Origin: Pseudopedobacter alpinus | GTDB lineage: Bacteria > Bacteroidota > Bacteroidia > Sphingobacteriales > Sphingobacteriaceae | Assembly: GCF_042684645.1 (NCBI RefSeq) | Contig: NZ_JBHULV010000008.1 | Span: 248,001 to 312,000, forward strand | DNA: 64,000 nucleotides | Direction: 5' to 3' | Shown here: in pieces, positions 25,627 to 35,904 of the stretch | Layout of the letters: every line of letters begins with the position of its first letter | How positions within the stretch are numbered: position 1 is the first letter of the stretch | Translations under genes and position numbers: made by a program | The notes under the pieces: generated by a model | Told to the model about the DNA's origin: nothing | Databases searched by the model: none | The model's input: only the letters and a program-made list of their open reading frames with translations

Positions 25627-28041
25627 TTAAAATTTCACTCCTAAAGAAAGATAAGCAATACGACCATCAGCTGGCATAATTCCAGGACCTGGGTAACCAC
25701 CAGCTCTACGGGTAAAATAGCGTTCATCTGTTAAGTTATTAACACCGGCTTTAATGTTATAGTGTTTTAAAAATTTATAGCTAGCTGATAAATCTTGTAC
25801 GCTGTAAGCTGGAATCAAACCTGTTGTAGCAGCAGCATTTGGCGTTTCTGTATTAGAAGCATCGGCATAAGCCTTGCCAATTTTACTTAACTGCCAAGTA
25901 ATAGAAAAACTTTTAAAATCATAAGTTGCACCAAAACGGTTGATACTTCTTGGTGCATTTTCTACTCTTTTTCCTGCTAAATTACTTTCCACTACTTGTC
26001 CGTTGCTTACAGATGTAGTTTTAAAATCTTGGTAAGTAGCATCAATATGAGCTAGTGACGCAAATAAGCTTACGTAACCCACATTAGAACGCTTAAAAAT
26101 TGCAGTAATAGGGTTCACTTCAATATAAGCTTCAAAACCTTTACTTACAGACCTACCCAAATTTGTACGGAATTGGAAAGGTTGTGAGTTGGAATTTAAC
26201 TGTGTAATTGTTCCAATGCGGTTATCATAGTTTAAGTGAAAATAGTCAACATCAAAATTTAAGTAATTACTTACTTTACCGCGGTAACCAAAATCAAAAT
26301 TATAACCTCTTGCATCTTGTAAATTTGGGTCAATAACATCTGTGGTAGCAGGTGGAGTTAAATCAGAAATTAATACCGGACGATAAGCTTGTGAAATGTT
26401 TGAGTAAAATTTAGTTGTTGGTGTAATTTTATACTCGGCACCTGCACCAAAAAGTAAGAAGTTACGTTTACGGGTAATAGGAGCTAAGTTAGATGTTGCA
26501 TTAAACTGACCTTCCATAGTTGAGCTGATGTTCTCTAAACGTACACCACCTGTTACCAAAAACTTATCAGTTATATGGAAAATATTTTCTACAAAGGCTG
26601 CTGAGTTTACGTTGGCAAAATCAAGGTTACGTGGGTAAGCACCGCTTGATAAATTAAAATCCATTTCAGTGGCTGATGTACCCACACCAAATTGTTTACG
26701 GTCTATATGGCCATTAAAATATCTTACACCAGCAGCTAAAGTATTGTTTAAGCCAAAAACTTTATAGTCTGTTAATAAGCGTAATTCAGAACCGTAAGTG
26801 GTATAATAATCACGGTCCACTTGTCTGTTGCCTAAATTATCTGGGATGGTGATAGCACTAACAAAACCAACGCTGTTTCTTTCTGCAATAGTACCAAAGG
26901 CTTTCCAACTTAATTTTGTTCTCTCGTTAAATACATATTCTGCATTAAGGGATGGTATAAACCATGGCGTACTAAACCAGTTTCTTCCTCTTAAACTCTG
27001 GCGGGCATCTTGGTTAAACTGTACATCTGTTAAACCACCAGGTTGTTGGCTTTCTGTAGTCATATAAGTAACCTCCGTACCTATTTTAAATTTTTTAGAA
27101 ACAGCATAGCTTAATTCAAGATGCGCATGGTCTGTATCAAAGTATCCATTATCTCTCCAGCCGTCACCTCTACGTTTCTGATAGTAAGCAGTATAACTTA
27201 AACGTCCAACAGTACCGCCTACATAATTAAAAGTACTTAATAAACCGTTGCTACCTACGGTGTTTTGAGACTCAATAGTAAAACGTGTAGATATATCAGG
27301 TTTACGCAACACGAAATTCATTAAACCACCAAACTGAGGACCATATTGTAATGATGATGCTCCACGGATAATCTCTATACGGTCTACAACTTCCATTGGT
27401 GGGGTATAATAAGCTTCTGGATAACCCATTGGGTCGGGCGTAATGTCATATCCATCCATTCTCACGTTAAATTCCCATGACCGGTTAGGGCTTAAACCAC
27501 GTGAAGCAACACCTAACTGTATACCAGAACCATCATTTTCCCAAACAGAAATACCTGGTGTGCGTCCAAAAATTTGGCGACTGTTATTCATAGCCAAGTT
27601 AGCATTGATATTATCTAGTATAATTAATTCATTTTTTTTGGCTGCATTGATTCGGAAATCGGTAACCTCAGATAGCGTTTCGTTACCTTTTATTCCTCTT
27701 CTTGTAGATACTTCTACCTCGTTTAAAGAGATGCCATTGTCTATTAGTTTAAAATCAACAGATAGACGTTGGTTGTCTAACAAAGTAACCGTAGAAGTTT
27801 TATTTTTCATACCAATAAAACTTACTAAAATGGTATAATCACCTTTTTCTAATCCTTTGATAACATATTCGCCCTTATTATTGGTTTGCGCACTTCTTAC
27901 CGTTCCTTTTAAACTAATGGTGGCCCCAACCAATATTTGGTCGTTATTGTCAACAACTTTTCCGCTTAAGGCAGCTTTTTGTGCAAATACTAAACTTGTT
28001 ATAAAAACAAAAATTAGCAGTAAAGTAATACGTAATTTCAT
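25627..28041 (-). CDS. TonB-dependent receptor, FecA-like
   Basis: Outer-membrane active-transport beta-barrel, 804 aa. Signal peptide (~1-20), then a carboxypeptidase-regulatory-like beta-sandwich (LSGKVVDNNDQILVGATISLKGT, ~25-110), then a plug domain (NNSRQIFGRTPGISVWENDGSG and VVDRIEIIRGASSLQYGPQFGGLMNFVLRKP), and a barrel ending in an aromatic C-terminus (ISLGVKF-like). The plug pattern resembles Fe(3+)-dicitrate receptors of Bacteroidota. No sigma/anti-sigma pair or siderophore gene is adjacent, so the substrate is unconfirmed. A strong terminator follows, and a ~400-bp divergent region precedes it. Confidence 0.92.
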   Translation of the reverse strand: MKLRITLLLIFVFITSLVFAQKAALSGKVVDNNDQILVGATISLKGTVRSAQTNNKGEYVIKGLEKGDYTILVSFIGMKNKTSTVTLLDNQRLSVDFKLIDNGISLNEVEVSTRRGIKGNETLSEVTDFRINAAKKNELIILDNINANLAMNNSRQIFGRTPGISVWENDGSGIQLGVASRGLSPNRSWEFNVRMDGYDITPDPMGYPEAYYTPPMEVVDRIEIIRGASSLQYGPQFGGLMNFVLRKPDISTRFTIESQNTVGSNGLLSTFNYVGGTVGRLSYTAYYQKRRGDGWRDNGYFDTDHAHLELSYAVSKKFKIGTEVTYMTTESQQPGGLTDVQFNQDARQSLRGRNWFSTPWFIPSLNAEYVFNERTKLSWKAFGTIAERNSVGFVSAITIPDNLGNRQVDRDYYTTYGSELRLLTDYKVFGLNNTLAAGVRYFNGHIDRKQFGVGTSATEMDFNLSSGAYPRNLDFANVNSAAFVENIFHITDKFLVTGGVRLENISSTMEGQFNATSNLAPITRKRNFLLFGAGAEYKITPTTKFYSNISQAYRPVLISDLTPPATTDVIDPNLQDARGYNFDFGYRGKVSNYLNFDVDYFHLNYDNRIGTITQLNSNSQPFQFRTNLGRSVSKGFEAYIEVNPITAIFKRSNVGYVSLFASLAHIDATYQDFKTTSVSNGQVVESNLAGKRVENAPRSINRFGATYDFKSFSITWQLSKIGKAYADASNTETPNAAATTGLIPAYSVQDLSASYKFLKHYNIKAGVNNLTDERYFTRRAGGYPGPGIMPADGRIAYLSLGVKF

Positions 28042-28371
28042 TTATGCGCTTTAAATTAGACTGATTATAAATAACGGGGGCAAACGTATTTATTATTTAG
28101 ATTAAATCCAAATAAAAAAGACATAAATTTTTCTGGAAATTGGTGTTGTTTCTTTAGCTGTTAATTTAAATCCAAATTTTATTTAAATAATTGATAATTA
28201 GCTGTTATTAGCTTTGCTGTTTAGTGGAGATCAGTTATTTTGAGGTAATAAATTTGCTCACAGCTACTTTTTAATAGCCATTAAGAATAGTGCTAGTCAA
28301 TTTGTATAAATGAAAATAAGCTTAACTTATTTTTAAATTATTGGCAACAGCTCATCCTACATTATAAAAAA
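28042..28371. other. Divergent gene-free region upstream of the TonB receptor
   Basis: About 330 bp of AT-rich DNA between the receptor start and operator copy E. No clear ORF, Fur-like palindrome or perfect -7 box is visible to me. The receptor promoter should lie near 28050-28150. Confidence 0.4.
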
Positions 28372-28389
28372 ATACGCATTTAATCGTAT
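28372..28389 (+). promoter_or_regulatory. Operator-like palindrome, copy E (before the 28442 gene)
   Basis: ATACGCATTTAATCGTAT followed by GGTTTAAG (28390-28397). Arms and tail equal copies C and F; only the 8-bp spacer differs. It ends 52 bp before ATG 28442. Confidence 0.78.
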
Positions 28390-28441
28390 GGTTTAAGTTT
28401 CATTTATGGTGCAATTTTACCACCGTTAAAAATAACTCTTT

Positions 28442-29422
28442 ATGAAAAAAACTATATTTTATTTGGCTATTGCCAGCATTTCATTTTTAGCATGTTCTAA
28501 AAGTGACGATTCAAATCCCACATCTGCTTCCGCAGAAAGTAACACCGTATTTTACACCGATACGTTTAATATTTACAGTACTGATTTAAAAGGAGGAAAC
28601 AGAAAATTAGTAACTTCAGAAGGACCAAATACAAACAATAATTATATTTACGCTACTGCTTATGTACCTACTGCCGACCGGTTAGTTTATATCTATACAG
28701 AAAAATACGACAAACCTTTCTTTTTAAAAACTTGTAAATTAGATGGTAGCGATAAAAAAACAATTAAAACCTTTCCTGCTTTTACTCGAGTTGGCTTAGT
28801 AAAAGCAACCAGCGATGGTCAAATTTTCTATACCTTACCCGGAAATCCATTTCCAAACCAAACACCTTCCAAAACTTTTTCTATAAAAGCAGATGGTACG
28901 GGTGAAACCGAAATTACCCAACAAGTTTACAATAGCATATCAGATCCAGATTTAATTAGTGCTGATGGTAAAGGGATTTTAAGTACTTCGGGCTATTTTT
29001 TTAAACTTGTTAACGGAACTTTTGATGAAGCCAATAGCTTTAACATTCTGCTAAACGAAGAGAAAGATCAAACCAAAATTAAAGAATTAATGATTTCTGC
29101 TGACGCATCAAAAGTAGCATTTATGCAAAAAACAGCAGTTGCTGGGCAGTACGAAATAAGAATAAAAGACTTAATAAAAAATGCTCCTGTTTCGAAGGTA
29201 ATATACACTGTAAACCTTCCATCAGATTCATTTGATTTTTCATTAGAAATGTGCTTTGTAAATGGTTCAAAAAACATTCTAATAAAATATGGCAAATTTA
29301 CCAGTCCACAAGGTTCGTCAAATGATTTTACCAATTGCGAACTTATTGATGCTGCAACGGGCAACGTTACGCAAACTTGGAAATTTATGGGCGATGATAT
29401 TGGAAGTGTTGTTACTAATTAG
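28442..29422 (+). CDS. Lipoprotein with TolB/WD40-like propeller sequence
   Basis: 326 aa with a lipobox (ASISFLACSKSDD, Cys ~18) followed by an acidic/Ser-rich tether, indicating surface or periplasmic lipid anchoring. The body has repeating segments of the type IYSTDLKGGNRKLVT, FFLKTCKLDGSDKKTIK and FSIKADGTGETEIT, characteristic of TolB/DPP-type beta-propeller blades. No catalytic motif is visible. It is preceded by operator copy E and followed by a terminator, so it is monocistronic. Specific function unknown. Confidence 0.72.
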   Translation: MKKTIFYLAIASISFLACSKSDDSNPTSASAESNTVFYTDTFNIYSTDLKGGNRKLVTSEGPNTNNNYIYATAYVPTADRLVYIYTEKYDKPFFLKTCKLDGSDKKTIKTFPAFTRVGLVKATSDGQIFYTLPGNPFPNQTPSKTFSIKADGTGETEITQQVYNSISDPDLISADGKGILSTSGYFFKLVNGTFDEANSFNILLNEEKDQTKIKELMISADASKVAFMQKTAVAGQYEIRIKDLIKNAPVSKVIYTVNLPSDSFDFSLEMCFVNGSKNILIKYGKFTSPQGSSNDFTNCELIDAATGNVTQTWKFMGDDIGSVVTN

Positions 29423-29481
29423 TTTGGTTAAACTAGTAATAAATTACTATTGCAAATAAATTTTTAAATAATATTATCACT

Positions 29482-29509
29482 AAAAGGATTGCTAATTGGT
29501 AATCCTTTT
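29482..29509 (+). terminator. Terminator of the 28442 gene
   Basis: Stem AAAAGGATT / AATCCTTTT (9 bp) around a 10-nt loop, ending in a T run, 60 bp after the stop codon. Confidence 0.75.
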
Positions 29510-29635
29510 TTATTTCGAAAAGGTTGATATTTAATTATATAGTCTTGTCTCATTTTAAGTCTATTTTCCGAATCTTTCTATTCGCTCAGTATAGGGAAAA
29601 AAGTTAAAGAATATTTCAAATAGGTTTTTTAAAAA

Positions 29636-29653
29636 ATACGCAGTTCTTCGTAT
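29636..29653 (+). promoter_or_regulatory. Operator-like palindrome, copy F (before the T9SS protein)
   Basis: ATACGCAGTTCTTCGTAT followed by GGTTTAAG (29654-29661), identical to copy C over 28 bases. It ends 54 bp before ATG 29708. Confidence 0.78.
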
Positions 29654-29707
29654 GGTTTAAGCCTTTCTAAAATTCCAATTTTAACCCATCAATCAAAAGA
29701 TCAAATC

Positions 29708-32700
29708 ATGAAAAAATTACTACTCTTTTTATTTCTTTTAATTACCACAATAACCAAGGCACAAATTGGCGGTGGTTTTGATTTTGCAATGAATTTTGGT
29801 GGCGGAGGCTCTGGTGTACAGGCTTTAAAAATAGACAATCAAAATAACACCTATTTTGTGGCAACAATTATTGGTAAGGCCGTTTTTGCTGGGCAACAGC
29901 TAGATGGAGGTGCATTTGGAATTTACCCATTAGTTAAAACAATTGTAGGTAAAATATCATCAACGGGAACTCAAACTTTAATTAGAGATTTTGGGCAAAG
30001 TGGATTATTAAAAGGTGAATTTACCCGAGATGGCGATTTTTATGGTCTCTTTACAGGTAACGCATTAACTCCAGTAGGTTTTGGTAATGGTGTTTTATTA
30101 AATAATTGGGGGCTTTATCTAATAAAATTTAATAATACTGGTGCTGCTCAATTTATTAAAAAAGTATTTATTGGTAATACCGATATTCAATTTGGTAACT
30201 CTGGTATAGCATCGCCAAATATTCACGGTATAAATATCACGCCAGATGGTAATATTTATGTAGGGATGACATCTGCAAATATTGATAATGGCGCACCAAA
30301 TGCAACTTTTAAGTATCCAGCTAGAATTGCAAAATTTAACGCCAACGGTGACGAAGTATGGCACAACGATTTATATTCTGCTAACTGGGGAAATCTTTCT
30401 ATGCCAAGCCAATTTGTGAGTAATGATGGTAAGGTAAGTTTTGGTATTTACACAAATAGCAGTCAATGGTATTTTAATGGGCAAAGCATAGCATCAGAAA
30501 TGTCTAATTATGTAAATTCTGCTTATTCTATTGTAATTTCTTTAAATGCAGACGGTACTAAAAACTTTACACTTTCAGATGTAATAAACCCTACACTTTT
30601 ACAGGGTGTTAATCCAATCTCTGGAGATTTATATGTAAATTATACTAACGGGAATGTTTCTACCTTTGCTGGTAGACCACCTTATACCACCTTACCAAAC
30701 TTATATCCAAATTCTGTTGCTGGTACAAATTATTATCTTTTTGTAGGATTGTTAACTTTTAATTCGTCAGGCACATTAACAAACTATAAACTAAATAAAG
30801 ATTTTTCAGAAACTACTTATGTAACTACTCAAAATGGGATTGTAGGCGTAACCAACGGCCAGGCTAATAGTATTATTGATAAAGGCGGTGATTATATTTT
30901 TAGTAGTGCCACTCCTTATAGCGTTGTTTCTTATTATGATCAAAGCTTTAATTTTTTAAAAGCTTTAAAAGCTCCTCCTATAGATATTTACGATGCTCTA
31001 GGAGATAATATTGTTATTTCTGGTGATTTTAAAACCAATTTAACAATTGGGTCAACTACTTTAATTCCAAGTTTTAATGATACTGATTTTACGACTCGTT
31101 TCCCTGCTTGGGCATCAATAAAGGCTGATATGTTCATCTCTAAAGCTAATGGAAATAATGTTGTAGCTCCAGCAACTGTAAATTGGTTAGGAGTTGATAA
31201 TAACTGGAATAATACAGGCAATTGGAGTAATGGAACTGTTCCCGATGCATCAACTATTGTGAGATTTAATGCTACAACTGCACAAATGCCAAGTATAGCA
31301 ACAGCTCCAACAGCTTTAAAAGTGACTATTGATGCAGGAGTTACAGCTTCTTTACCAACAGCATTAGTGATTAAAAATAAATTAATTATCAATGGAACTT
31401 TACAAGTTAACCATACAGGCACATTAAATTTTACAAATTACTCTGCTACTGCCATAGAAGGAATTGGCACTATTGCTTTTAACGGAACTGGAACATCAAG
31501 CGTGAATGCATTTAGTTTGATAGGCTTTAAAGATTTAAGCTTATCAACAAATGAAAATATCACCTTAACAGGAATTTTTAAGAATATCACTTTTACTGGT
31601 ACCAATGCAATTATCAATGCCTCAGGGGGATTAGAAATTACCAATCCTGATGTAAATGCAATTAGTGGTTATAGCGCTACAAATTATATTGCGGGTAAAA
31701 TTACCAGAGCAGTAAATTCAACTGGAGTTTATGTTTTTCCAAATGCCCAGTTTGGTTATTTAAAATCTGAGCCAACCACTTTAACGCTCAACAATTTAAC
31801 AGGAACTACAAAAATTACAGTAACAAATGATAATGGTGCAGGCGCTCCTAATGTAAATTTTGCAACAGGAACTACCACTACTGTTTTAGGAGATTACTAT
31901 TGGAGAATTACACCAAACATTGCCCCAACAGCAGGAACTTATGATGTTAGTTTTTCAAAATCTGCTTTTACAAATGGTGTAACTGATGCAGATAGATATG
32001 TTGTTTTAAAAAGAATTGCAACTGGCAATCCTTATACTTTTGAGGGTGTAAAAACAGCATCAACCCAAACTGGCGGTACAACAAGCGGACAAACGGTAAG
32101 CAATGCAACAGTAACAGCAGGCTTAACTGGTTTAGGTAAATTTTCTGATTTTGTAATCGGGATAAATTCTACAGCAGTTGTAACCAGTACAGCTGTAACA
32201 GCCTCAAGCTGGACAGGTAATACCAATACAGAATGGAATAATGCAGGCAACTGGAGCAATGGCATTCCAAATGCCACTATTGATGCGGTTATCCCGTCGG
32301 GTTTAACTAATTATCCAACCATTTACACAGTAGGTAATAATGCTCGTTCTTTAACTATAAATTCAGGAATTACAGGCTTAAAACTTCATTCAGAATTAAT
32401 TTTAACAAACGGGTTAATAAACAATAGTAATATAGAAATTGCAAAATTAGTTGGTTTCAATACTCAATTTTCAGGTTATGGAGGGGGTATCAGCGGAAGC
32501 GGAAAAATAAGATTTGAAACTACTGGTGGAATTTTAACAGTTATTGCGGGCGTGTTAAATAATGATGTTGATTTTAATATCGGAAACACAAACTCTATCA
32601 ATATTTTAGGTAAAATTGGTGGTAATATTAACATTATCTCAGGTTTAGTAAATGCTTGGAGCACAGGTGGAAATTATTTAGAGCAAACCAATGCGGATGC

Positions 32701-34750
32701 TACTACACAAATTACTGCTCCCATTAATGCTATTGCGGCAGAGAGATTTTCAAAAGCTGTAAATACAACTGGAACATATCTTTTCCCTTTGGGCGATTTT
32801 CAGTATCATAGAAATGGAGTAAGGAAATTGGGAGAAATTACCATTACCAATAACAATATTGGCGCAGCTGCCGTCTATAATTTAAAATTTGAGTCATATT
32901 TTACAGCACCTGTTTCCTTTATTAGCGGAGCAGATGTTTACAATTCATTTATCAACTCTGGGCAATGGTTTATAGAACCTAGTGTTTTTTCTACAACAGG
33001 AACAATTGATTTGACATTAAAAACATCAAATTACACCAATGGCAGAGTAAGTACTGCTGATTATGTTTTATTAAGAAGAGCGTCAACAGCCACCAACACA
33101 ACAGACGCTTGGGTAATTGTAAGTGGTGCAAATATCACAGAAACTGCAGGAGTAATTACAGTTACTGCATCAGGATTAGCTCCTTTCTCTACCAATACAT
33201 TGTTCTGTATTGGCTTAAAAGCGAGTACAACCACATGGACAGGCACTACCAGTACAAATTGGAATACTGCATCTAATTGGAGCAATGGCGTACCAAGTGC
33301 AACAGTAAAAGCTGTAATCGCTAACGCTAGTCAATACCCTACAACTAACATCCCAACAAGTGGTAGCGCAGCTGCTGCCATTGAAATTGCTTCTGGTTCT
33401 TCTTTAACATTGCCGTCAAGTTTTTATACACCAAATGGCATTATCAACAACGGTACAATAAACATCAGCGGAAGCGGAACATTTTATGGTTTTGGTAGTG
33501 GTACAAGCTTTAGCACATTATCTGGCACTGGAAAATTAGTTTTTGGGAACAGTGCACCTGCAATATTTGATTCTTATTATATGAATAATACTACCCAAGT
33601 AGTTAATAATGCAATTGAGATTAATAAAACAGGAGGAATTTCGCTAATCAGGACTACTAATGTAACCGGAAATGTAACCTTAACAAATGGAACGATAACT
33701 GTCCCAAACGGACAATCATTTAACATGACCAATCCAAATGCTACTATTACTTCAACTGCAACAAGTTATGTTATTGGAGATTTAAAAAGAAGCATCAATT
33801 CTTCTGGGTCTTATAATTTTCCGGTAGGTATTTCAACGGTTTATGCACCAACAACAATTAATTTTAATAGCGTAACTGGAGCGCAAAATATTACCGCTTC
33901 ATTTTCTAATACAGCAGTAAGTGGCAATCCAAGTTTAACTATAGGAAATGCGGCAGTGAATAATGTATTAGCTGCAGGAACATGGAAAATTACACCCAAC
34001 ACATCATTAACAGGCGGCAGTTATGATATTAGTCTTTCTGCTCCAATTGGTTCTTCAACAGCTTCCAACTTTTTAGTGTTAAAGCGCCAGGATAATTATT
34101 CTTTTTACCCATGGACTAATCAAGGAACAAATCAACCTTCTACAGTTAATGCAGGAATTGTAACCGCATCTGCTACAGGAATTACCAGTTTCTCTCAATT
34201 TGGTATTGGCGAAGGCATAACAACTTTACCTGTTAAATTGGTTAAGTTTTTGGCTATAGCCGATGCTAAATCTGCCAACTTGTATTGGGAAACAGCTACA
34301 TAATTAAATAATGATAAATTTATTATCGAAAGAAGTGATGATACTGGAATTTTTACAGCCATAGGCGAAGTAAAAGGAAATGGTAATTCATCGAAATTAT
34401 TGGCTTATAATTTTAAAGATTATGCTCCGCTAAAAGGCAATAACTATTTTCGTTTAAAACAAGTTGATTTGAATGGAAAATTTGAATACAGCGAAGTTAA
34501 AGTTGTGAATTTCAATTTAGGAGATGTTGAATTAAGCGTTTATCCTAATCCAGTAACAGATGTTATAAACTTTAGCGAAGCAGTAAAATCTGTAGAAATT
34601 TATAACCTACAAGGTGCTTTGGTTTTGAAAAATGAAACAAAAGCACCTTCAATAAATGTCCCATTACAAATTAAAACTGGTGTTTACATTTTAAAAGCAA
34701 CCTTGCCTAATGGTTCGTTTATCTCAACACAGATCATTATCAGTAAATAA
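29708..34750 (+). pseudogene. Giant T9SS-sorted surface protein, interrupted by an in-frame TAA
   Basis: Signal peptide (MKKLLLFLFLLITTITKAQ), a ~460-residue propeller-like N-terminal part, then three long repeat units. Each unit opens with W-x-G...WN...NWSNG-x-P (at about residues 491, 834 and 1176) and continues as beta-helix-like Thr/Asn-rich sequence. At 34301-34303 the frame has TAA (ETAT-stop-LNNDKFIIERSDD). Beyond it the same frame continues for ~149 residues to a type IX sorting domain (SVYPNPVTDVINF ... GVYILKATLPNGSFISTQIIISK) ending at 34750. A single substitution, for example Glu GAA to TAA, explains it. Truncation would remove the sorting signal and block cell-surface delivery. 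Total ~1680 codons. Confidence 0.85.
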
Positions 34751-34771
34751 AAAATCTTTTGATTGATACGA

Positions 34772-34803
34772 GTCGTGAGTGTAATGCTCACGGCTTTTTT
34801 TTT
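34772..34803 (+). terminator. Terminator after the T9SS protein gene
   Basis: Stem GTCGTGAG / CTCACGGC (8 bp with one G-T pair), loop TGTAATG, and a T9 tail. Placed 22 bp after the distal stop at 34750, it supports the two ORFs being one transcription unit. Confidence 0.85.
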
Positions 34804-34946
34804 AGAAAAGGTAATTACTGCGTTCTAACTTCTGCTAATTTTGCCCTTCGTTAAATTTTTATGCTTAAATAAAATTAAAAATCCTACGCTATTACTGTGC
34901 AAACCTCGGTTTCATTTGTGGTGAAAAACATTGTAAACAATAGCTT

Positions 34947-35576
34947 TCATTTTCTCAAAACCTCCAAAAATGCACTTCTATCTATTAATACAGCACCCAT
35001 ACTTTCCAAGTGGGAAGTATGAATTTGGCAATCTATCAAACTAATTTTTGCATTTTCACAAAGCCAAATTAGGGCAACCTTAGAAGCATTACTTTTCTTT
35101 GCAAACATAGATTCTCCACAAAAAACGCCATTCATTAAAACACCATAAAGTCCGCCAACTAATTCATCATCATCCCAAACTTCAATAGAATGAGCAAAGC
35201 CTTTTTTATGTAAGTTTACATAAGAATCAATCATTAAATTATTTATCCATGTGCCATTTTGGCCATCTCTAAAAGTATTCGCACAATTAAGTATCACATC
35301 TTTAAATACGGTGTTATAGGTTATTTTATAAATGCCAGATTTTATAACCTTGCGCATACTTTTGCTAATTTTTATTTCTTTTGGATAAAGCACAAAACGT
35401 TGTGGGGGGCAATACCATAAAATAGGATCGTCTTCATTAAACCAAGGAAATATCCCATTTTCATAAGCTAACAATAACCTATTCAAAGATAAGTCTCCTC
35501 CAATGGCTAATAATCCATCATCTTCAGATAGCTCTGGATTTGGGAAAATTAATTCATCAGTAAGTTGAAAAACCAT
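34947..35576 (-). CDS. aat: Leucyl/phenylalanyl-tRNA-protein transferase Aat
   Basis: Transfers Leu or Phe from tRNA to N-terminal Lys/Arg of proteins, marking them for ClpS/ClpAP degradation (N-end rule). Family motifs are FPNPELSEDDGLLAIGGDLS, ENGIFPWFNEDDPILWYCPPQRFVL, AYVNLHKKGFAHSIEVWDDDELVGGLYGV-like and FCGESMFAKKSNASKVAL, and IDCQIHTSHLESMGA near the end. Length 209 aa is normal. Monocistronic on the minus strand. Confidence 0.95.
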   Translation of the reverse strand: MVFQLTDELIFPNPELSEDDGLLAIGGDLSLNRLLLAYENGIFPWFNEDDPILWYCPPQRFVLYPKEIKISKSMRKVIKSGIYKITYNTVFKDVILNCANTFRDGQNGTWINNLMIDSYVNLHKKGFAHSIEVWDDDELVGGLYGVLMNGVFCGESMFAKKSNASKVALIWLCENAKISLIDCQIHTSHLESMGAVLIDRSAFLEVLRK

Positions 35577-35734
35577 AACAATATTTATCGTTTTACAAAA
35601 ATGCTAAATAGTTTTTAAGAAAATTTTAAAATAAATTAAACCTTTTATTGTGTCTATAGTCAGAGTTTTCATAAATAGTAGATATACTTTTATTCTGAGT
35701 ATTGGTTAATCAGATTTAGTTTTTGGTTTAAAAA

Positions 35735-35763
35735 AGTCACCTTGCCAAGGTGGCTTTTTTTTT
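35735..35763 (+). terminator. Orphan Rho-independent terminator
   Basis: AGTCACCT-TGCCA-AGGTGGCT followed by T9. The reverse orientation also ends in T6. The only upstream plus-strand gene ends ~1 kb away at its own terminator. Confidence 0.75.
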
Positions 35764-35847
35764 ATGCAATCTTTCCTTCATACTATCCATCCACAACTGT
35801 ATTTAATATAAAATCAATAAATAAATTAAGCAACATTCATAAAAAAC

Positions 35848-35855
35848 TATATTTG
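35848..35855 (+). promoter_or_regulatory. -7 box of argH
   Basis: TATATTTG, a perfect TAnnTTTG match, 49 bp before the argH ATG. The -33 region (TTA near 35826) is weak. Confidence 0.6.
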
Positions 35856-35904
35856 CTGGCAAATCAATAAAAGCACAAATAGTACAGCATAAGTATAAAT
35901 CAAT

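Larger units (their letters stand above)
35577..35904. other. Gene-free region with an orphan terminator
   Basis: 328 bp between divergent aat and argH. It contains a strong hairpin-T tract at 35735-35763 that serves no visible plus-strand gene, and the argH -7 box at 35848. A short RNA between ~35600 and 35763 is possible but unproven. Confidence 0.5.

Noticed and set aside
27498..27505. CACGTGAA, partial parS-like site
   Set aside because: Inside the TonB receptor gene; the other half does not match.
30988..33285. Several minus-strand ORFs inside the T9SS protein gene
   Set aside because: Antisense shadows of Thr/Asn-rich repeat coding sequence; no starts, promoters or homology.
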